Of a DNA stretch of 64,000 bases, positions 9,204 to 18,206 are shown piece by piece. Position 1 is the first letter of the stretch. Each line of letters opens with the position of its first letter. The DNA is from Spirosoma endbachense. GTDB lineage: Bacteria > Bacteroidota > Bacteroidia > Cytophagales > Spirosomataceae. A program made the translations under genes and the position numbers. The stretch lies in contig NZ_CP045997.1 in the NCBI RefSeq assembly GCF_010233585.1, positions 3,971,715 to 4,035,714 on the forward strand. The letters are read 5' to 3'. A model generated the notes under the pieces. It was not told where the DNA came from. It did no database searches and worked only from the letters and a program-made list of their open reading frames with translations.

Positions 9204-9623
9204 ATGGGCTACTTTATCACGTTCCTGATTGGCGTTTTGCTGCTTTTAGGTTCATTGTATTTGTTTTCTACCTCAATTAATTTTATTAAGGCAGGCACCC
9301 GTACGCTGGCTACGGTTGAAAAGCTTGTTCAGGAAAGTGGCAAAAAAGGCAAATCCACCTACAGGCCTATTTTTCGATTTACTACGATTACTGGTCAGGT
9401 GATCCATTATCCATATAAGATTGCCAGCGCACCACCCGATTGGGCAGTAGGCGAGAAAGCAACACTCGTTTATAAACTGGATGACCCTGAAAATCCAATG
9501 GTGCTTACCTATTTTGGCGCTTTTGGATGGGCCGTCAGTTTACTGGCAATTGCCACCGTACTACTCATTATTGGGGGAGGCTACTATCTCTTCGGCTATT
9601 TCGCAAGGCAATTTTTACTGTAA
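9204..9623 (+). CDS. DUF3592 domain membrane protein
   Basis: A 139-residue membrane protein with an N-terminal transmembrane helix (about 4-24), a small extracytoplasmic beta domain (30-105) and a second helix (about 108-132). The middle domain has the features of DUF3592: an ATVEKLV strand, YRPIFRF, then VGEKATLVYKLDDPENPMV. The biochemical function of this family is unknown. It appears monocistronic, with its next neighbour 167 bases downstream on the same strand. The start is set by the ATG directly before the first membrane helix. Confidence 0.8.
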   Translation: MGYFITFLIGVLLLLGSLYLFSTSINFIKAGTRTLATVEKLVQESGKKGKSTYRPIFRFTTITGQVIHYPYKIASAPPDWAVGEKATLVYKLDDPENPMVLTYFGAFGWAVSLLAIATVLLIIGGGYYLFGYFARQFLL

Positions 9624-9790
9624 CTATCTGCATAGCTCACTAGTTGACACCTCCTGCTCAACAGGAAGCACCACTTGCTAAACACTGGACGGCCACCGTT
9701 CAGGATTGCTTTTATTCGTATCGCTAAAGCTGTGAGGTCTCTTATCGAGATAAAGTAGCTTTTTGTAAGTTCAACCAACTACTACGATGT

Positions 9791-10384
9791 ATGGAATCGG
9801 TAAGTATCCATCTCTTTGACGGGATCGACAAGAATTTCGCCAAGCTCCACAATCTGGATGATGGCCGAAAGGTCAACTATATGACCACCTACAAAAATCT
9901 CATCCCCTTTGGCATGCCCGCAGGTGATGTGGTTCGCTGGATCAAACAGCAGATTGGCGCCAATAAGATCCATATTCTGCGCATCGTGGCTCATGGCGAC
10001 AGCGGAGCCTTCTTTCTAGGAAAGGTTTATAATGTGGACAACATTTACGAATGGTGGACGCTGCGCGGATGTTTTGATTCGGCAGCCCGCGTTGAATTGC
10101 ATTCCTGTGCCATCGCCAGTGAAACCGCGCTTCATACCAATATGATCCAGCCCGGAACGACCATCAAGCGAGGCCGCTATTCAGGGAATACGGAGGGGAA
10201 TGGCGTCAAATTCATGCGGTATCTGGCCTCGGCGGTGAATGCCAAAGTAATCGCTTCGATTGACGATCATGTGGTTGGTAGCAACAAATGGTCTCTGTAT
10301 TCGACCGCGATGTCGAACACGGTGACGGTCTACCCAAATGGCACAATCGAAACCCAGGCCTTGAACCCTATGGTTGCCGATTAG
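9791..10384 (+). CDS. DUF4347-like protein with caspase-type His/Cys motifs
   Basis: A 197-residue soluble protein that I do not recognise with certainty. Two motifs stand out: IVAHGDSG with His68, and VELHSCAIAS with Cys106, each following a hydrophobic strand. This His-Gly and later Ser-Cys layout is seen in DUF4347 domains (which have HG and GCN motifs) and, more distantly, in caspase-like/CHAT peptidase folds. The later GVKFMRYLASAVNAKVIAS stretch also fits the final strand-helix of such folds. DUF4347 is normally the N-terminal domain of very large adhesins, while this is a free-standing domain without a signal peptide. Peptidase activity is only a hypothesis. It lies between a DUF3592 gene and a cupin gene, with no shared pathway evident. 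Confidence 0.65.
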   Translation: MESVSIHLFDGIDKNFAKLHNLDDGRKVNYMTTYKNLIPFGMPAGDVVRWIKQQIGANKIHILRIVAHGDSGAFFLGKVYNVDNIYEWWTLRGCFDSAARVELHSCAIASETALHTNMIQPGTTIKRGRYSGNTEGNGVKFMRYLASAVNAKVIASIDDHVVGSNKWSLYSTAMSNTVTVYPNGTIETQALNPMVAD

Positions 10385-10485
10385 CGATTCTGCTATAACC
10401 TAATATACCATTACTCAAAACGTATCCTTTTGATGCATAAAGTTGACTTTATTTAAACTGAGTTCTCAACTAAACACGCTAGCCG

Positions 10486-11025
10486 ATGCAACGTCGTTTA
10501 TTTCTTCAACTTCCACTAGGAATTCCTGTTCTTTCCCAATACGGTTTTCCACCCCTGGCACTGGTGAAGGGCTTCAAAGTGGAAGCTGGTAAAGACCGCT
10601 TTGGCAAAAGTCTTAATTATATCGGTGCCCGTTTTGATTTAAAAGTGTCAGGGAAAGACACCAATGGTGCCATCAGTGTTTTCGAGACCACTCGTTTTGA
10701 GAAAAAGGGGCCGATCCTCCATATGCACCCAAATTTAGATGAGTGGTTTTATGTCATGGACGGCGAATTTAAGTTTCAGTTGGGCGACGAAATTCTCTAT
10801 TTAAAAGCTGGGGATTCCTTGTTTGGGCCTCGGGGCATTCCTCATGCTTTTGTCAAGATCAGTGAAGGCCCCGCCCGGCTGTTGTTGCATCATCAACCGG
10901 CGGGCCAGATGGAGGAACAGTTTTTAGAAGGGAGTCAAATGAAGAATCCTACGATTGAACAACGCGAAGCCAGTATGCGTAAATTTGGGATTATACCCGT
11001 CGGTCCCCCCTTATCACCGGACTGA
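10486..11025 (+). CDS. Cupin-domain protein with N-terminal leader
   Basis: A 179-residue protein with one cupin_2 domain. The first motif is HMHPNLDEWFYVMDGEF, with His ligands and the following Glu; the second is PRGIPHAF near residues 125-132, with the final His. The metal set is thus complete, so a metal-bound cupin is likely. The first ~25 residues (RRLFLQLPLGIPVLSQ) resemble a leader in which twin Arg is followed by a hydrophobic stretch, suggesting export. Substrate and reaction cannot be deduced, since the cupin fold covers oxygenases, isomerases and binding proteins. The next gene ends on the opposite strand 158 bases downstream. Confidence 0.8.
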   Translation: MQRRLFLQLPLGIPVLSQYGFPPLALVKGFKVEAGKDRFGKSLNYIGARFDLKVSGKDTNGAISVFETTRFEKKGPILHMHPNLDEWFYVMDGEFKFQLGDEILYLKAGDSLFGPRGIPHAFVKISEGPARLLLHHQPAGQMEEQFLEGSQMKNPTIEQREASMRKFGIIPVGPPLSPD

Positions 11026-11183
11026 GTAGAACGCTAATCACGTTCGGAAAACAAAAAAACTGTAAGTGGTTGCTACTGGGTCTTCTGTACCTAAGTCTGC
11101 GCCTGATTACTGTACTGCTTTTGACAGCACCAGATCGATACAATATCGGCTCGGCTATGGCTAACCCTTTCAGCACGACCAAA

Positions 11184-14100
11184 TTATTCAGAGTGCTCTA
11201 TCTTCAGGGGTAAGGCAATGATAACCCGGGTTCCCAGGGGCTCGTTCATTTCATTCTTTTTATCGATGACCCTTACCTGGGTTTGCTGGCCACTTCGCTG
11301 CCCAAGGAGGTGCAGACGATCTTCAGTTACCCGAAGCCCTACGCTCTTGTGGGACGAAACCGTCTTACTCTTCAGTTCACCTGCTCGCTGGCGGCCAACT
11401 CCATCATCGTCTACCACACATTCTAAATAACCAGCCTGAGACTGGATCGTAACAGTGATGATACCAGGGCCTTTTTTATGAGCGAGCCCGTGAAGAATAG
11501 CATTTTCGATATAAGGCTGGATGATCATCGGCGGAATCATTGTTTTATCCTGGGCCAGGTTCGGATCAACCGAGATTAAAAACATGAATTTGTAATTGAA
11601 ACGAAGTTGCTCCAGCTCCAGATAAAGCTGCAACTGCTCCAGCTCATTCGCAACATTGACCCACTCCTGCCGGGAGTTATCGAGAATGAGCCGCATCAAG
11701 CGGGCAAATTTGACCAGGTATTTATCAGCGTTGTCGCTGTCATTTTGTAGGACAAACAGCCGGATAGCGTTCAATGAGTTATATAAAAAATGAGGATTCA
11801 TCTGCGAGCGAAGGGCTTTCATTTCGGAAGCTGCCAGCTGCTCGCGAAACGCGCTTTTTTCCACCTCTTGCTGAACCAGATTTTTTTCCCGACGCTTGAC
11901 ACCCAGCACGACCAAGCCGATGACAACACTGAGGGCCATTGCCTGAAACCACCAGGTTTCCCAAAACGGTGGATGGATGTAGATGGGTAACCGTATAGGT
12001 GAACTCCAGGCACCATCTTTCTGTCGGGCTTTTACCTCAAAAAGATAGCGCCCGCCTTTCACGCCCGTATACGTAGCAAACGTCCGCGCCCCACTCAATA
12101 CCCAATCCGGGTCATAACTTGTTAATCGATAGGCATATTCGATCAGACCTTCCTGCGGGCCCACCAGGGAGGAAAAGGTTAACGTGAAAAAATTTTCCTT
12201 ATAACTCAATTCAATCGGTGGGGAATGGTTGTAAAGGGGTTTCGATTTTTCAAATATCGCAATACTGCTAACCAGTAGTTCTGGTTTTGTTTGCCGGGTT
12301 GTAAGCTGAGCCGGATCGATCAGGATCAGTTTATCCGCATTTGCGTACAAAATCATACCGTTCCGGAGTCGACACTGGGCATTCGAGAAAAAGTTATTTT
12401 CCCGCTGCCCGTAATCGATACGGGTATTGACAACCTGCTCATGAATCGGATCAAAGATCGTAAATCCTTCATACGTGCCCACCCAGAGCCTCCCCCGTTG
12501 ATCAGCCAACAGCCGGTTGCAGACGTCCATGAGAAGCCCATCATTTTCCATCCAGGCTTTGAATTGATTTCGAGTGGGGTCGAACCGGATCAATCCTCCC
12601 CCTTCCGTGGCCATCCAGATATTGCCTTTTGGATCACCCCATAGGTCATTGATGGGTTGCTGTAGCACTCTGGGCTTTTGCTGAGGATTAGGTACATGTA
12701 CGGTAAATCGGTCGGTTTCTGCCTGGTATTGATAGAGTCGTCCCATGTAGGTGCCAAACCAGACATTGCCCGCAGCATCTTCACCAACGGCTGTCACATT
12801 GGTAGTTTCTGATGACCCAGACAGGCTATCCAGATTATAGCATTTATAGCCTTTTGTCTGGGGGTTGTAGTGAACCAGGAATCGGGCCGATTGGTTGAAC
12901 CAGATCGTTCGGCGTTTATCCTGAAAGCTCCATAAAGCCACGTTTTGAGGGTTCTTTTTGCCTGAAGGCAGTTCAATAAACGATCGATATTGGCGTGACT
13001 TGGGGTTAAAAACAAAAACACCTTTGGCCGAGCAAATCCATAGTTCGTCCTCAATAACGGTCAGATGAAAGGCCCCACCAATTTCAACCGGGAGGTCATT
13101 CGGGCTCGCTGTAGCTGGGTACTGAATGTAGGTTTGCTTGGCCTGGTTGTAGGCAATTAGTCCGTTCCAGTCCGTAGCAATCCATACAGTCTCCTTATTA
13201 TCTTCTACCAGCGCCGTAATTCTAGCCTTCCCTTTTAATACAGGCAAATTATCCGATGGATTAAAAATGATAAAGCTGGATTCGGCTGGCCTGCAACTCG
13301 ATAACCCATAAAGTCCCCCCAGGTAAAGGGTACCATCACGGGCCTGGATGGCATCCCAAAAAAAGTTGGAAGCGATACTGGCGGGATTGGAATCACTATG
13401 GGTTAATTCGATCCATTGTTGTTTACCAGATTGAAAATGATAGACTTTATTTTCCCAGGCACTTAGCCAGACATTGTTCTGCCGGTCAACGTAGATGGCC
13501 GAAAGTGCCGGTAAACGGGGAGCATTTGCTGCTGATTCTGGATTGTTAAGCCAGCCAATTGCCTTTGTATCGGGATTAAATGTGTTCACACGCCCTGCTT
13601 GATAATCGCCCACCAGGAGGTTCCCTTTCTGGTCAAACGCGAGTGGATAGGCTGGTCGATCCGTGAAGATCGGAGCATGATCGGGGTTATTCTGGTAATT
13701 CGTAAAGGTCTTGGTTTGAGTATCAAAACAATTGAGCCCGTTGCTCGAACCAATCCATAACTGCGTTCGTCGCGGATCTTCCACCAGGGCATTTCGATAA
13801 ATCGCATTGGAACTCAAACTGGCCAAACTGGCCGGATTGTGTTTATAAGCTTTAAACTGCTTCCGATTGGGATCAAATTCGAATACACCACCCAGCGAAG
13901 TTGCCCAGATGGTACCATTCCGATCGCAAAGAATATTATTGACCGTATTATTTCGAAAGGTTTCGGCCGAATTAGGCTCCGGCAAATAATTCACAAAGGA
14001 GTTGGTTGCCTTCACGTAATGACTGACACCATTAACGGTTGCAATCCAGAGATCGCCCGACTTGTCCTCACAAATATCAATAATGGTATTATGGGCAATC

Positions 14101-14378
14101 GCATGAGGATTGTTCCGGTTGTATTTAAAGGAGACGAATCGCTGTCCATCAAATCGATTCAACCCATTAAATGTACCGACCCAGATATAGCCTTCCCGAT
14201 CCTGATGAAGACAATTGATCAGGTTATAGGATAATCCATTTTTGGCAGTTAAATGCGTAAAGAAAAAATTATTGGGAGTGATTGCTTCCGGCTGATGCGG
14301 ATTTTGCTGGCCTATCAGGATGAAGGGTAAATTGATAAAAATAAGCAGACCAAGGCAAAAAGTACGGTTACGATACAT
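11184..14378 (-). CDS. Reg_prop/Y_Y_Y sensor with LytS-type histidine kinase
   Basis: A 1064-residue one-component-like sensor. After a signal peptide ending LIGQ come about 14 beta-propeller (Reg_prop) repeats, visible as repeated GxLWIGT/NVWFGT-type strands from about residue 60 to 690. A Y_Y_Y domain with YAYRLTSYDPDW follows (about 735-800), then one transmembrane helix (about 805-825). The cytoplasmic His_kinase domain has MNPHFLYNSLNAI with His863, and an HATPase with ENAILHGL and DDDGVG. Unlike hybrid HTCS proteins it has no receiver or AraC domain, and no LytTR partner lies next to it. Its partner must be encoded elsewhere, possibly the LytTR protein at 61.5 kb, though that has its own kinase. 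In Bacteroidota this periplasmic architecture usually senses carbohydrates or cell-envelope cues. Confidence 0.93.
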   Translation of the reverse strand: MYRNRTFCLGLLIFINLPFILIGQQNPHQPEAITPNNFFFTHLTAKNGLSYNLINCLHQDREGYIWVGTFNGLNRFDGQRFVSFKYNRNNPHAIAHNTIIDICEDKSGDLWIATVNGVSHYVKATNSFVNYLPEPNSAETFRNNTVNNILCDRNGTIWATSLGGVFEFDPNRKQFKAYKHNPASLASLSSNAIYRNALVEDPRRTQLWIGSSNGLNCFDTQTKTFTNYQNNPDHAPIFTDRPAYPLAFDQKGNLLVGDYQAGRVNTFNPDTKAIGWLNNPESAANAPRLPALSAIYVDRQNNVWLSAWENKVYHFQSGKQQWIELTHSDSNPASIASNFFWDAIQARDGTLYLGGLYGLSSCRPAESSFIIFNPSDNLPVLKGKARITALVEDNKETVWIATDWNGLIAYNQAKQTYIQYPATASPNDLPVEIGGAFHLTVIEDELWICSAKGVFVFNPKSRQYRSFIELPSGKKNPQNVALWSFQDKRRTIWFNQSARFLVHYNPQTKGYKCYNLDSLSGSSETTNVTAVGEDAAGNVWFGTYMGRLYQYQAETDRFTVHVPNPQQKPRVLQQPINDLWGDPKGNIWMATEGGGLIRFDPTRNQFKAWMENDGLLMDVCNRLLADQRGRLWVGTYEGFTIFDPIHEQVVNTRIDYGQRENNFFSNAQCRLRNGMILYANADKLILIDPAQLTTRQTKPELLVSSIAIFEKSKPLYNHSPPIELSYKENFFTLTFSSLVGPQEGLIEYAYRLTSYDPDWVLSGARTFATYTGVKGGRYLFEVKARQKDGAWSSPIRLPIYIHPPFWETWWFQAMALSVVIGLVVLGVKRREKNLVQQEVEKSAFREQLAASEMKALRSQMNPHFLYNSLNAIRLFVLQNDSDNADKYLVKFARLMRLILDNSRQEWVNVANELEQLQLYLELEQLRFNYKFMFLISVDPNLAQDKTMIPPMIIQPYIENAILHGLAHKKGPGIITVTIQSQAGYLECVVDDDGVGRQRAGELKSKTVSSHKSVGLRVTEDRLHLLGQRSGQQTQVRVIDKKNEMNEPLGTRVIIALPLKIEHSE

Positions 14379-14582
14379 CAGGTAATTAATGAATGCCTCG
14401 TTTGATAAGGGATTAAAAATAGATTAAACATAGATACAAACAATCGATTCGACTATTCCTACTTCCTGTTGCTTCCGCCCCGGCCTCGACCAGGATAATG
14501 TTGTTCTGTTTTAGTAGAGTAATGTACACGTTAAACAGGTATTGGCTACTGGCCAGATGCTTAAGTTAAAATTCCATACCAA

Positions 14583-14617
14583 AGCAAAAGCACCGCAGTT
14601 CATACGGTGCTTTTGCT
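14583..14617. terminator. Terminator hairpin after the first padR-ftsX operon
   Basis: A perfect 13-bp stem (AGCAAAAGCACCG/CGGTGCTTTTGCT) closes a 9-base loop, 22 bases past the stop of the permease gene. The flanking A and T tracts make it usable on both strands. The same hairpin core recurs in inverted form after the second operon (21249-21315). Confidence 0.75.
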
Positions 14618-14638
14618 GGAAGTAATCTTGCGAAACCT

Positions 14639-17320
14639 TTATTCACTTCGCAGGCTCTTGACGGGGTTCATCAGGGCGGCTTTGATGCTATGAAAACTCA
14701 CCGTAACTAGGGCAATTCCAATAGCTAGCAGGCCAGCCAAAGCAAATACCCACCATTCCAGGTCGATCTTGTAGGCAAAGCTTTGTAACCAGCGATTCAT
14801 GGCATACCAGGCAAGGGGCGAGGCAATGGCAATGGCCAGCAAGACTAATTTGAGAAAGTCTTTTGACAGCAGGCCAACAATACTGCTAACTGATGCTCCG
14901 AGCACTTTGCGAACACCAATTTCTTTAGTGCGCTGCTCGGCAGTAAATGTCGCCAGGCCAAATAAGCCAAGGCAGGCAATCAATAAGGCAAGTAACGCTG
15001 ATCCGTTTATGATATGGAGCAAGGCATTTTCTGCTTCGTATTGCTGCTGTATGTCAGCATCTAAAAAAGAAAATTCAAAGGGTATAGCCGGGATAAGTTT
15101 TTGCCACGTAGCTGCCAGACGATTCATCAATTCAGGCAGGGCATCCGTATGAATGTCCGCGACTACATAGTTGAGCTGCTTTGGCTTAGCAGTCAGTACC
15201 ATTAGAGGTCGAAGAGGTTCTTTTAGTGACCGGTAGTGAAAATCTTTTATTACCCCGATTATCGTGTAGTCCTCCCGCAGGTTCTGATAATCTAGAAAGA
15301 TACGTGACCCAACGGCCTTTTTGAGTGGAATTGTAAGCTTACGGAGCGTTGTTTCATTGACCAGCACCTGACGATTCGTATCAACCTGGGTCAGGTAGCG
15401 ACCCGCCAGAAGCGGAATATGAAGCGTTGTTAAAAACGTTTCATCTATCCGATTAACCCAAACACCAGTACCCATTTTCGCTTTTTTTCCAGGCGGCTGG
15501 TAAAACATAGGCATATTTTCGCCAACCCAACGGCCGGGGTAGTTAGCTGCACTGCCAATTTGGGTTATGGCCAGCTTGGTTCGTAAGCTTGTAGTAAAGG
15601 CAAACCGCTGAGCTTGTGCTTCAGGTGTCGTAAATGTAAAAACGATTTTCTGTTGCTGGTCAAATCCTAAATTTCGAGTTTTGATAAAATTCAATTGCTG
15701 TGTAATAACAATAATAGCGATCAATAGCGTGATTGAACCAACGAACTGTGTAATGACCAAACCTTTCCGAAGGGAGATAGACGTATATCCGTTGCGTAGA
15801 TTTCCTTTCAGGACGTTCACGGCCTGATATGCACTTAAATAAAACGCCGGATAGAAACTCGACAGCAAACCTGTGACTAGTATCAAGATCACCAAAATCA
15901 CGGCAGTAGGACCTATATGGGTGAACATAACAGGCAATTCGGCTTGCAGTAAGCCATTTAAAATAGGTAGCAACAGCCATACGATTGGTATTGATAGTAC
16001 CGCAGCCATAGTTACTAACAGCATTGATTCACCGATAAAACGCCCGGCTAAAGAGGAACGACTGGCTCCCATTACTTTCCGAACACCTACTTCCCTGGCA
16101 CGTCCTGTTGAACGAGCTGTGTTCATGTTCATGAAATTAATGCAGGCCATGAATTGAATCAGTCCGGCAATCAGGAGCATGAGCCGGATAAATTGGGGAT
16201 TGGCATTTTTTTCAAGTTCCGAATCCAGCTGAGAGTGTAAATGAATGTCGGTTACAGGCTGAAGATGTAATGATTTTTTGATCGAAACCTGTGCCAATTG
16301 CTCCTGACCATGGTGGAGGAGGAAAGCAGGCAATTTGGCCTCTAGCTGATGCGGATCGGCTTTTGGGTTCAACCGGATATAAGTATAAACCAAATTCTGC
16401 CCTACCCATTGATTACTGGTCCGGAGAAATTCTACCATGCCCCCGGCCCGAAAGGACATCAGAAAATGGGCCCGGATATGCGATTTTCCATACGTCTCAT
16501 TGTATACTCCCGTCACTCGATATAATTCATTATTAATTAATAACGACTGATTAATAGCTGGATGACTGCCGAATAGCTTACCGGCGGTTTCTGCTGATAA
16601 AACAACCGTATAGGGTTCATCCAGGGCATGCTGGGAGGAACCTTCTAAAAACTGGTAGGTGAAGAGCTGAAAAAAGGACGAATCTGCATAATAGCCTTTG
16701 GTTTCATAGAATGCTTCATTGCCTTTCTTAAGCAGGAACCGTTCCTTACCGGGATCTTTAAAAAGTCTGGTTACGGCCATTATCTCCCCAAAATCATCCT
16801 GTAGCGCTTTGGCAATAGGCGGAGACGAAGGAGCCAATTGAAATGGATCTCCGCCAGGTTCAATTACTTCCGTACTAACTCGATACAATTGTTTGGCCCC
16901 TGCATGTTGCTGATCATATCCATACTGATTGTATACGAAGAGAAGCATGTATAGACTGCAACTCGTGCCGATCGTTAATCCAAAAAGATTGATGAACGTA
17001 AAGGCTTTGTTTTGCCATAAATTCCGGAAGGCGATTTTGAGGTAGTTGCGGATCATAGTGGGATCGAGTGATGCAAATTGAGGATATGGGGCCGGGTTGC
17101 CGGTGCGGTGGTGGGGTTTAGCAAAGAAAGGGTTCAGGTAATGCAGAACGGCCCAGCCATACTCACGCCGGGCTTGCGAAATCCCTACCTGAGCGACACG
17201 CTTGTAAAAAATCTCCTGCAAGTCACCCTGTAGATCTTCCAGCAGATAGGGCGAAACGAACCCTTCCAGGAGTCGATCGGCCCAACGGGGCGGTTCGGTC
17301 TGTTCTCTATTGGTAGCCAT
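14639..17320 (-). CDS. FtsX/MacB-type ABC transporter permease with prefix domain
   Basis: An 893-residue permease of the large Bacteroidota FtsX/MacB-like group. The N-terminal cytoplasmic prefix domain (about 1-90) is followed by MIRNYLKIAFRNL and the first membrane helix. A periplasmic MacB_PCD domain comes next, then three helices starting near residue 375 (FMACINFMNMNTARS). A second periplasmic domain follows, and then three C-terminal helices with the conserved EQRTKEIGVRKVLGAS. No ATP-binding protein is encoded nearby, so the ATPase partner is either elsewhere or shared. It follows padR by 20 bases, forming a two-gene operon. The first ~100 residues are almost identical to those of the permease at 21320-23956, while the rest is only distantly similar. 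The transported substrate is unknown; relatives act in efflux or envelope stress. Confidence 0.93.
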   Translation of the reverse strand: MATNREQTEPPRWADRLLEGFVSPYLLEDLQGDLQEIFYKRVAQVGISQARREYGWAVLHYLNPFFAKPHHRTGNPAPYPQFASLDPTMIRNYLKIAFRNLWQNKAFTFINLFGLTIGTSCSLYMLLFVYNQYGYDQQHAGAKQLYRVSTEVIEPGGDPFQLAPSSPPIAKALQDDFGEIMAVTRLFKDPGKERFLLKKGNEAFYETKGYYADSSFFQLFTYQFLEGSSQHALDEPYTVVLSAETAGKLFGSHPAINQSLLINNELYRVTGVYNETYGKSHIRAHFLMSFRAGGMVEFLRTSNQWVGQNLVYTYIRLNPKADPHQLEAKLPAFLLHHGQEQLAQVSIKKSLHLQPVTDIHLHSQLDSELEKNANPQFIRLMLLIAGLIQFMACINFMNMNTARSTGRAREVGVRKVMGASRSSLAGRFIGESMLLVTMAAVLSIPIVWLLLPILNGLLQAELPVMFTHIGPTAVILVILILVTGLLSSFYPAFYLSAYQAVNVLKGNLRNGYTSISLRKGLVITQFVGSITLLIAIIVITQQLNFIKTRNLGFDQQQKIVFTFTTPEAQAQRFAFTTSLRTKLAITQIGSAANYPGRWVGENMPMFYQPPGKKAKMGTGVWVNRIDETFLTTLHIPLLAGRYLTQVDTNRQVLVNETTLRKLTIPLKKAVGSRIFLDYQNLREDYTIIGVIKDFHYRSLKEPLRPLMVLTAKPKQLNYVVADIHTDALPELMNRLAATWQKLIPAIPFEFSFLDADIQQQYEAENALLHIINGSALLALLIACLGLFGLATFTAEQRTKEIGVRKVLGASVSSIVGLLSKDFLKLVLLAIAIASPLAWYAMNRWLQSFAYKIDLEWWVFALAGLLAIGIALVTVSFHSIKAALMNPVKSLRSE

Positions 17321-17340
17321 TGGTTAATGTCTTATTTCGT

Positions 17341-17679
17341 TTAGCCACCAATGAGTTGAAGTTTGCCATCCGGAATGGCCTGCCACAACTGCTGACGCAT
17401 CGCCTGGATCTCCAGCAGGGCTTTGCTGCCCAAGGCCGTTAGGGCAAAAAATCGTTTTCGCCTTCCACCCCGCTCGGCGGTGGCACCGCCCAACTGGGAG
17501 GATAAGTAGCCCTTTTCTTCGAGTCGGTATAGTGTTGCATGAACGGCGCTGATAGTAATGCTCCGACCGGTCTGCTGCTGAAGTTGCTCCCAGATAATGA
17601 CTCCATAGGCCTCATCCCCACAAGCGGCCAACACCAGTAGAACAACCTCTTCAAACTCTCCCAGAAAGGTTCTTTTCAT
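17341..17679 (-). CDS. PadR-family transcriptional regulator
   Basis: A 112-residue winged-helix regulator. The N-terminus (MKRTFLGEFEEVVLLVLAA) is typical of the PadR proteins that precede FtsX permeases in Cytophagales. The recognition region includes ISAVHATLYRLEEKGYL, followed by the Gly/Arg wing (ERGGRRKRFFALT). It lies 20 bases upstream of the permease and probably regulates the operon, though the operator is unproven. At the protein level it is nearly identical to the PadR at 23977-24315 (for example Asp versus Gly in the AACG-EAYG segment), which points to a recent duplication or gene conversion. Confidence 0.93.
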   Translation of the reverse strand: MKRTFLGEFEEVVLLVLAACGDEAYGVIIWEQLQQQTGRSITISAVHATLYRLEEKGYLSSQLGGATAERGGRRKRFFALTALGSKALLEIQAMRQQLWQAIPDGKLQLIGG

Positions 17680-17719
17680 TGGATTGGTTATGCTAGGTAG
17701 TTAGTTATAATAAAGCAAA

Positions 17720-17734
17720 ACAAATCCAATGCCA
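17720..17734 (-). promoter_or_regulatory. Sigma-54-like -24/-12 promoter of padR operon 1
   Basis: Minus-strand TGGCATTGGATTTGT matches TGGCAC-N5-TTGC at all positions but two, with correct GG-to-GY spacing. It lies 41 bases upstream of the padR start. The same element is found at the same position in operon 2. Confidence 0.6.
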
Positions 17735-17798
17735 ATTTGCGTAGTATAGCGATTAGGATGAATGAGGCAGTATTTGTCTTGAAAACATAAGTAGCGTC

Positions 17799-17836
17799 TG
17801 TCCAGTAACGGACAGCTAGCGGACACCAGTGGACAA
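17799..17836 (-). promoter_or_regulatory. Upstream activator sites of padR operon 1
   Basis: A perfect inverted repeat, TGTCC-AGTAAC-GGACA (17799-17814), is centred about 72 bases upstream of the -24 element. Another TGGACA half-site sits 21 bases further out. The identical layout at the two other padR operons makes binding by a shared sigma-54 activator likely. Confidence 0.65.
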
Positions 17837-18206
17837 CAAAATGGTAGGCAAGAAAAGGCTACTGAAACCCATTGAGCGACAACTCGCACTTAAGCTTAAG
17901 TATGTATTAGTAGGTTTTTAGTGTATTTTCAATATTACCTACGGTGCAGGCCAGGAACTCCTCAACAGATAGCTATGTGGTTTTGTGTAATGGCTGCAAA
18001 TCGGGGATGGTATTTGGGCTTTCTGCAACAGGGACAGTATTTATAAGAATTGTTTCGAGTGTCGGGCGGAGAGCCAATTTTTAAAATAAGTCAGAATTAT
18101 TGTCCTGTTTTAATGTATACTATAATATTTTATATCGAACAAAATCGACTTCATAAAATAAAGATATATTTGCGAATTGCCCCCTGCCTCCAAATAGCTA
18201 CTTCCA
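17837..18206. other. Divergent intergenic region upstream of the M14 peptidase
   Basis: About 370 bases between the activator sites of padR operon 1 and the carboxypeptidase start. It becomes AT-rich towards 18120-18180, as expected for a promoter. An 88-codon frame overlapping the peptidase start has no coding character. No terminator or repeat is seen. Confidence 0.4.
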
